Of a stretch of DNA of 16,897 nt, positions 15,228 to 16,897 are shown piece after piece. This stretch comes from Desulfobacula sp. (GTDB lineage: Bacteria > Desulfobacterota > Desulfobacteria > Desulfobacterales > Desulfobacteraceae): assembly GCA_018702715.1 (NCBI GenBank), contig JABIYQ010000395.1, positions 1 to 16,897 of the forward strand, written 5' to 3'. The notes below the pieces were generated by a model. The model ran no database searches and was not told the origin of the DNA. It saw nothing but the letters and a program-made list of their open reading frames with translations. The position numbers and the translations under genes were made by a program. The stretch's first letter is position 1; each line of letters begins with the position of its first letter.

Positions 15228-15995
15228 TTAATGGCGATAATACTTGGGAGGTGTTTTTGTAACCAGATATTCCACAGAGCGGTCTATACAGGCCCGGATC
15301 GCCTTTTCCATTGGAGTGTTCTTAAAAGAGCCCAAAGATACCGGCATTCTTGTATTCCCGGCCTTAATATTTGCACCCAATTTAATATTGTAGTCAGAAG
15401 CCTGTCCCTTGCTTCTTGCCGCAAAAACGATTCTCCCGGGAGATGTATCAACAACTCTAAGGTCTATGGCCATGTGACAGTTTTTGGATCCGGCACCAAT
15501 ATTGAACGGAAGGCTTGATATGCCAAGACTGATCCCGCTTCCAGAGGCGTCCATTTCAAATTCTGAAACAACACCGTAAACCATCAATTCAGCTCCTTCG
15601 AGCTTTCCGGTTGGTGCGGCAGTTTCACCAATAACCCTCCCGCTTGCACCAAGATCCTGTTCCAGCAGAATATCCTTAATAGCCTGTCGTTCAAGCACAA
15701 TAAAGTGATTGGTATTAAAAAGGGATGTAACAAGCATTTCTCTGAGGCCATCACCGATTTCACCCGGTGCCTTGGCCGCTTTGACCTGGAAATCACCCAC
15801 GGTAATCCTGGCCTGTGGCCCATCGTATCTCACCGCCTGTGCCTGTTCAACAGAGACCCCTTGTGTATGGGTTACTTCAGTTTTCGCATAACCTGACTCA
15901 GAGGGGCTGACACATCCGTTCAGTAAACAAGCGCCCAACAACAATGCTAATGAGCACACCACACTTAGTACTTTTATTTTTCCGGATGAAACCAT
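15228..15995 (-). CDS. CsgG-family outer-membrane export lipoprotein
   Basis: Related to CsgG, the nonameric outer-membrane lipoprotein channel that secretes curli subunits. The ATG at 15995 has a near-perfect AAGGAGG; an ATG at 16034 is possible but lacks this. The 255 residues include a signal with two adjacent candidate lipoboxes, LGAC (Cys23) and LNGC (Cys28). CsgG-like stretches follow: ARITVGDF (62-69), REMLVTSLFNTNHFIVLERQ (85-104), AELMVYGVVSEF (135-146) and AIDLRVVDTSPGRIV (176-190). Between the last two and after them lie Gly/Ser-rich segments (147-173 and 194-222) where CsgG has its two barrel hairpins. Compared with E. coli CsgG, the segment holding the pore constriction is about eight residues shorter. 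It is the first gene of a five-gene operon without csgA, csgB, csgE or csgF. CsgG-like lipoproteins also occur with non-curli roles, so substrate is unknown. Confidence 0.88.
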   Translation of the reverse strand: MVSSGKIKVLSVVCSLALLLGACLLNGCVSPSESGYAKTEVTHTQGVSVEQAQAVRYDGPQARITVGDFQVKAAKAPGEIGDGLREMLVTSLFNTNHFIVLERQAIKDILLEQDLGASGRVIGETAAPTGKLEGAELMVYGVVSEFEMDASGSGISLGISSLPFNIGAGSKNCHMAIDLRVVDTSPGRIVFAARSKGQASDYNIKLGANIKAGNTRMPVSLGSFKNTPMEKAIRACIDRSVEYLVTKTPPKYYRH

Positions 15996-16833
15996 TGCCA
16001 CCTCCTTACACGTCTGATTAATATATGAATGCATTATGAGAAACCATTTTCATACAGAATTGCTCGGTTTTGTAATAATATCTGCTTCAGGATATGCAGG
16101 CCGCATTCTTTTTTTTAAAGAGATCCATATCAGAATCAAAAGCAAGATGAAGTAGAGGTGCGAATGAAATTCTTTGTAACTCAAGACCAACTCATGATGT
16201 TATCAGCTTCTAAACTGGTAGTAAATCAAACATTTATAAAAATAAAATAAAATGTTTTTTACACTCTCCCAAAGCCTCCGACATTTAGATATTTATAGGC
16301 TAAGTAAGTATTTTTTGTCAAGAAGTCTAAAAAATTTTTTATATAGTTGAAATATCCATTCAGCCCAACAAGGACACAATGAAACTATTGAAAATGTATG
16401 TCTCCACTTCATTGAATCAAAAATTGCAGCAATAATCAATATTCCTTTAAATTGCATGTTATGGTGTGATAGTTTATAAAAACCACGTTAAAGGATGAGA
16501 AAATATTTTTTAATTAAAAAAAACAATGGTAAATGTCCGATTGAGAATTCCCTTGATCCTTTATCCAAAAAAACTCTACGAATAGAAATTAAGGAAGCTG
16601 AACAGAGGAAAAAAGACCTATACATGTGGCATTGATCTGATTCTAAAAAAAGGGCGAGGTCTGGCGATGGTATATACTGGGATATAAGATTTTCCTATAT
16701 ACTATTTCTAAATCCATCTGGGTATTGTATGATATGCCCTATTGTGTGGCAAATTCAAGGGAACTTGTAAAAAAAGATGATTTAAAAATTCTTGAAAATG
16801 CCGATGAATAGAATAAAAATATGGAGTGCTGCT
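15996..16833. other. AT-rich stretch without a convincing gene, between the export operon and the right-edge gene
   Basis: These 838 bases hold the divergent control region: leftward for the CsgG-like operon, rightward for the gene at 16834. I could not find a good leftward -35/-10 pair. There is an AT-only inverted repeat (AAACATTT 16228-16235 with AAATGTTT 16250-16257). From about 16350 on, short open stretches in different frames look partly protein-like but are broken by stops; the longest from an ATG is 46 codons at 16495, with AAAGG directly abutting the ATG. They may be remnants of a decayed gene. Confidence 0.5.
16315..16344 (+). promoter_or_regulatory. Possible rightward sigma70-type promoter
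   Basis: TTGTCA (16315-16320) and TTATAT (16339-16344) are 18 nt apart in an AT-rich stretch. The position could serve the right-edge gene, but matches of this quality are expected by chance here. Confidence 0.22.
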
Positions 16834-16897
16834 TTGGACTTTAATCCCTGTATGAAACACCAGTTGATTCGTAATACAGTAAGAGAGTTTGTGGAAA
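16834..16897 (+). CDS. Probable acyl-CoA dehydrogenase, N-terminal fragment (3' end outside window)
   Basis: Only 21 codons are visible. Read from TTG at 16834 they give a DFN start followed by KHQLIRNTVREFVE, which matches the usual opening of acyl-CoA dehydrogenases: a DF start, then helix A with a Q-x-I-R-x-x-V-R-x-F-x-E pattern. These are FAD enzymes of fatty or aromatic acid oxidation. GGAG at 16823-16826 lies 7 nt before the TTG and favours it over the in-frame ATG at 16852, which would drop the conserved DFN. The fragment is too short to exclude chance resemblance. Confidence 0.55.
   Translation, partial: MDFNPCMKHQLIRNTVREFVE

Noticed and set aside
8735..15995. Curli subunit genes (csgA/csgB) or accessory csgE/csgF within the CsgG-linked operon
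   Set aside because: No short Gln/Asn/Gly/Ser amyloid repeats of the CsgA type and no protein of CsgE or CsgF size and pattern are present.
15996..16080. A leftward promoter for the CsgG-like operon (CATAAT on the minus strand at 16033-16038)
   Set aside because: No acceptable -35 hexamer lies 16-18 nt upstream, and a sigma54 GG-N10-GC spacing is not met either.
1..16897. CRISPR array, insertion sequence or integrase gene
   Set aside because: No regularly spaced repeats, transposase-like protein or terminal inverted repeats were found on either strand.

Overview
The window looks like a chromosomal segment of a Gram-negative bacterium, most likely a sulfate-reducing Desulfobacterota of the Desulfobacter/Desulfobacula kind. 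That is an inference: the gene order hslU-argB-argD-argF-argH is familiar from such genomes, there are outer-membrane-type lipoproteins, base composition is AT-leaning, and the right edge opens what looks like an acyl-CoA dehydrogenase. No 16S rRNA or other species marker is present.

Left half (1-7057, all + strand): a dense housekeeping gene train. It begins inside hslU (ATPase of the HslUV protease). It continues with four arginine biosynthesis genes: argB, argD, argF and argH (N-acetylglutamate kinase, acetylornithine aminotransferase, ornithine carbamoyltransferase, argininosuccinate lyase). Then come a small FN3-like lipoprotein, folK (folate synthesis), a transaldolase-like fructose-6-phosphate aldolase and pgsA (phosphatidylglycerophosphate synthase). 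Gaps are 0-25 nt, three junctions are ATGA overlaps, and no internal terminator is seen, so the train is probably one operon. argG is absent between argF and argH.

Middle (7058-7793): a clear sigma70-type promoter (TTGACA-N17-TATAAA) inside a 15-bp tandem repeat drives tRNA-Gly(GCC) and tRNA-Cys(GCA), followed by a rho-independent terminator. Just beyond is a pair of TACCCCAC direct repeats of the kind found at old integration sites, then a small DUF3820-family gene on the minus strand.

Right half (7794-15995, all minus strand): five exported proteins in one apparent operon. In transcription order they are: a CsgG-family outer-membrane lipoprotein; a periplasmic coiled-coil protein with a four-cysteine tail; a TPR protein; a 1539-residue lysine-rich exported protein of no family I recognise; and a signal-peptide protein with a beta-sandwich-like domain. 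No curli subunits (CsgA/B) or accessory proteins (CsgE/F) are visible. CsgG forms an ungated export channel in curli, so this reads as a CsgG-linked export or surface-assembly system with a different and very large cargo or partner. It is the most interesting part of the window.

Right edge (15996-16897): about 840 bases of AT-rich sequence without a convincing gene, possibly holding decayed coding fragments. It ends in a TTG-started reading frame whose first 21 codons resemble the N-terminus of acyl-CoA dehydrogenases.
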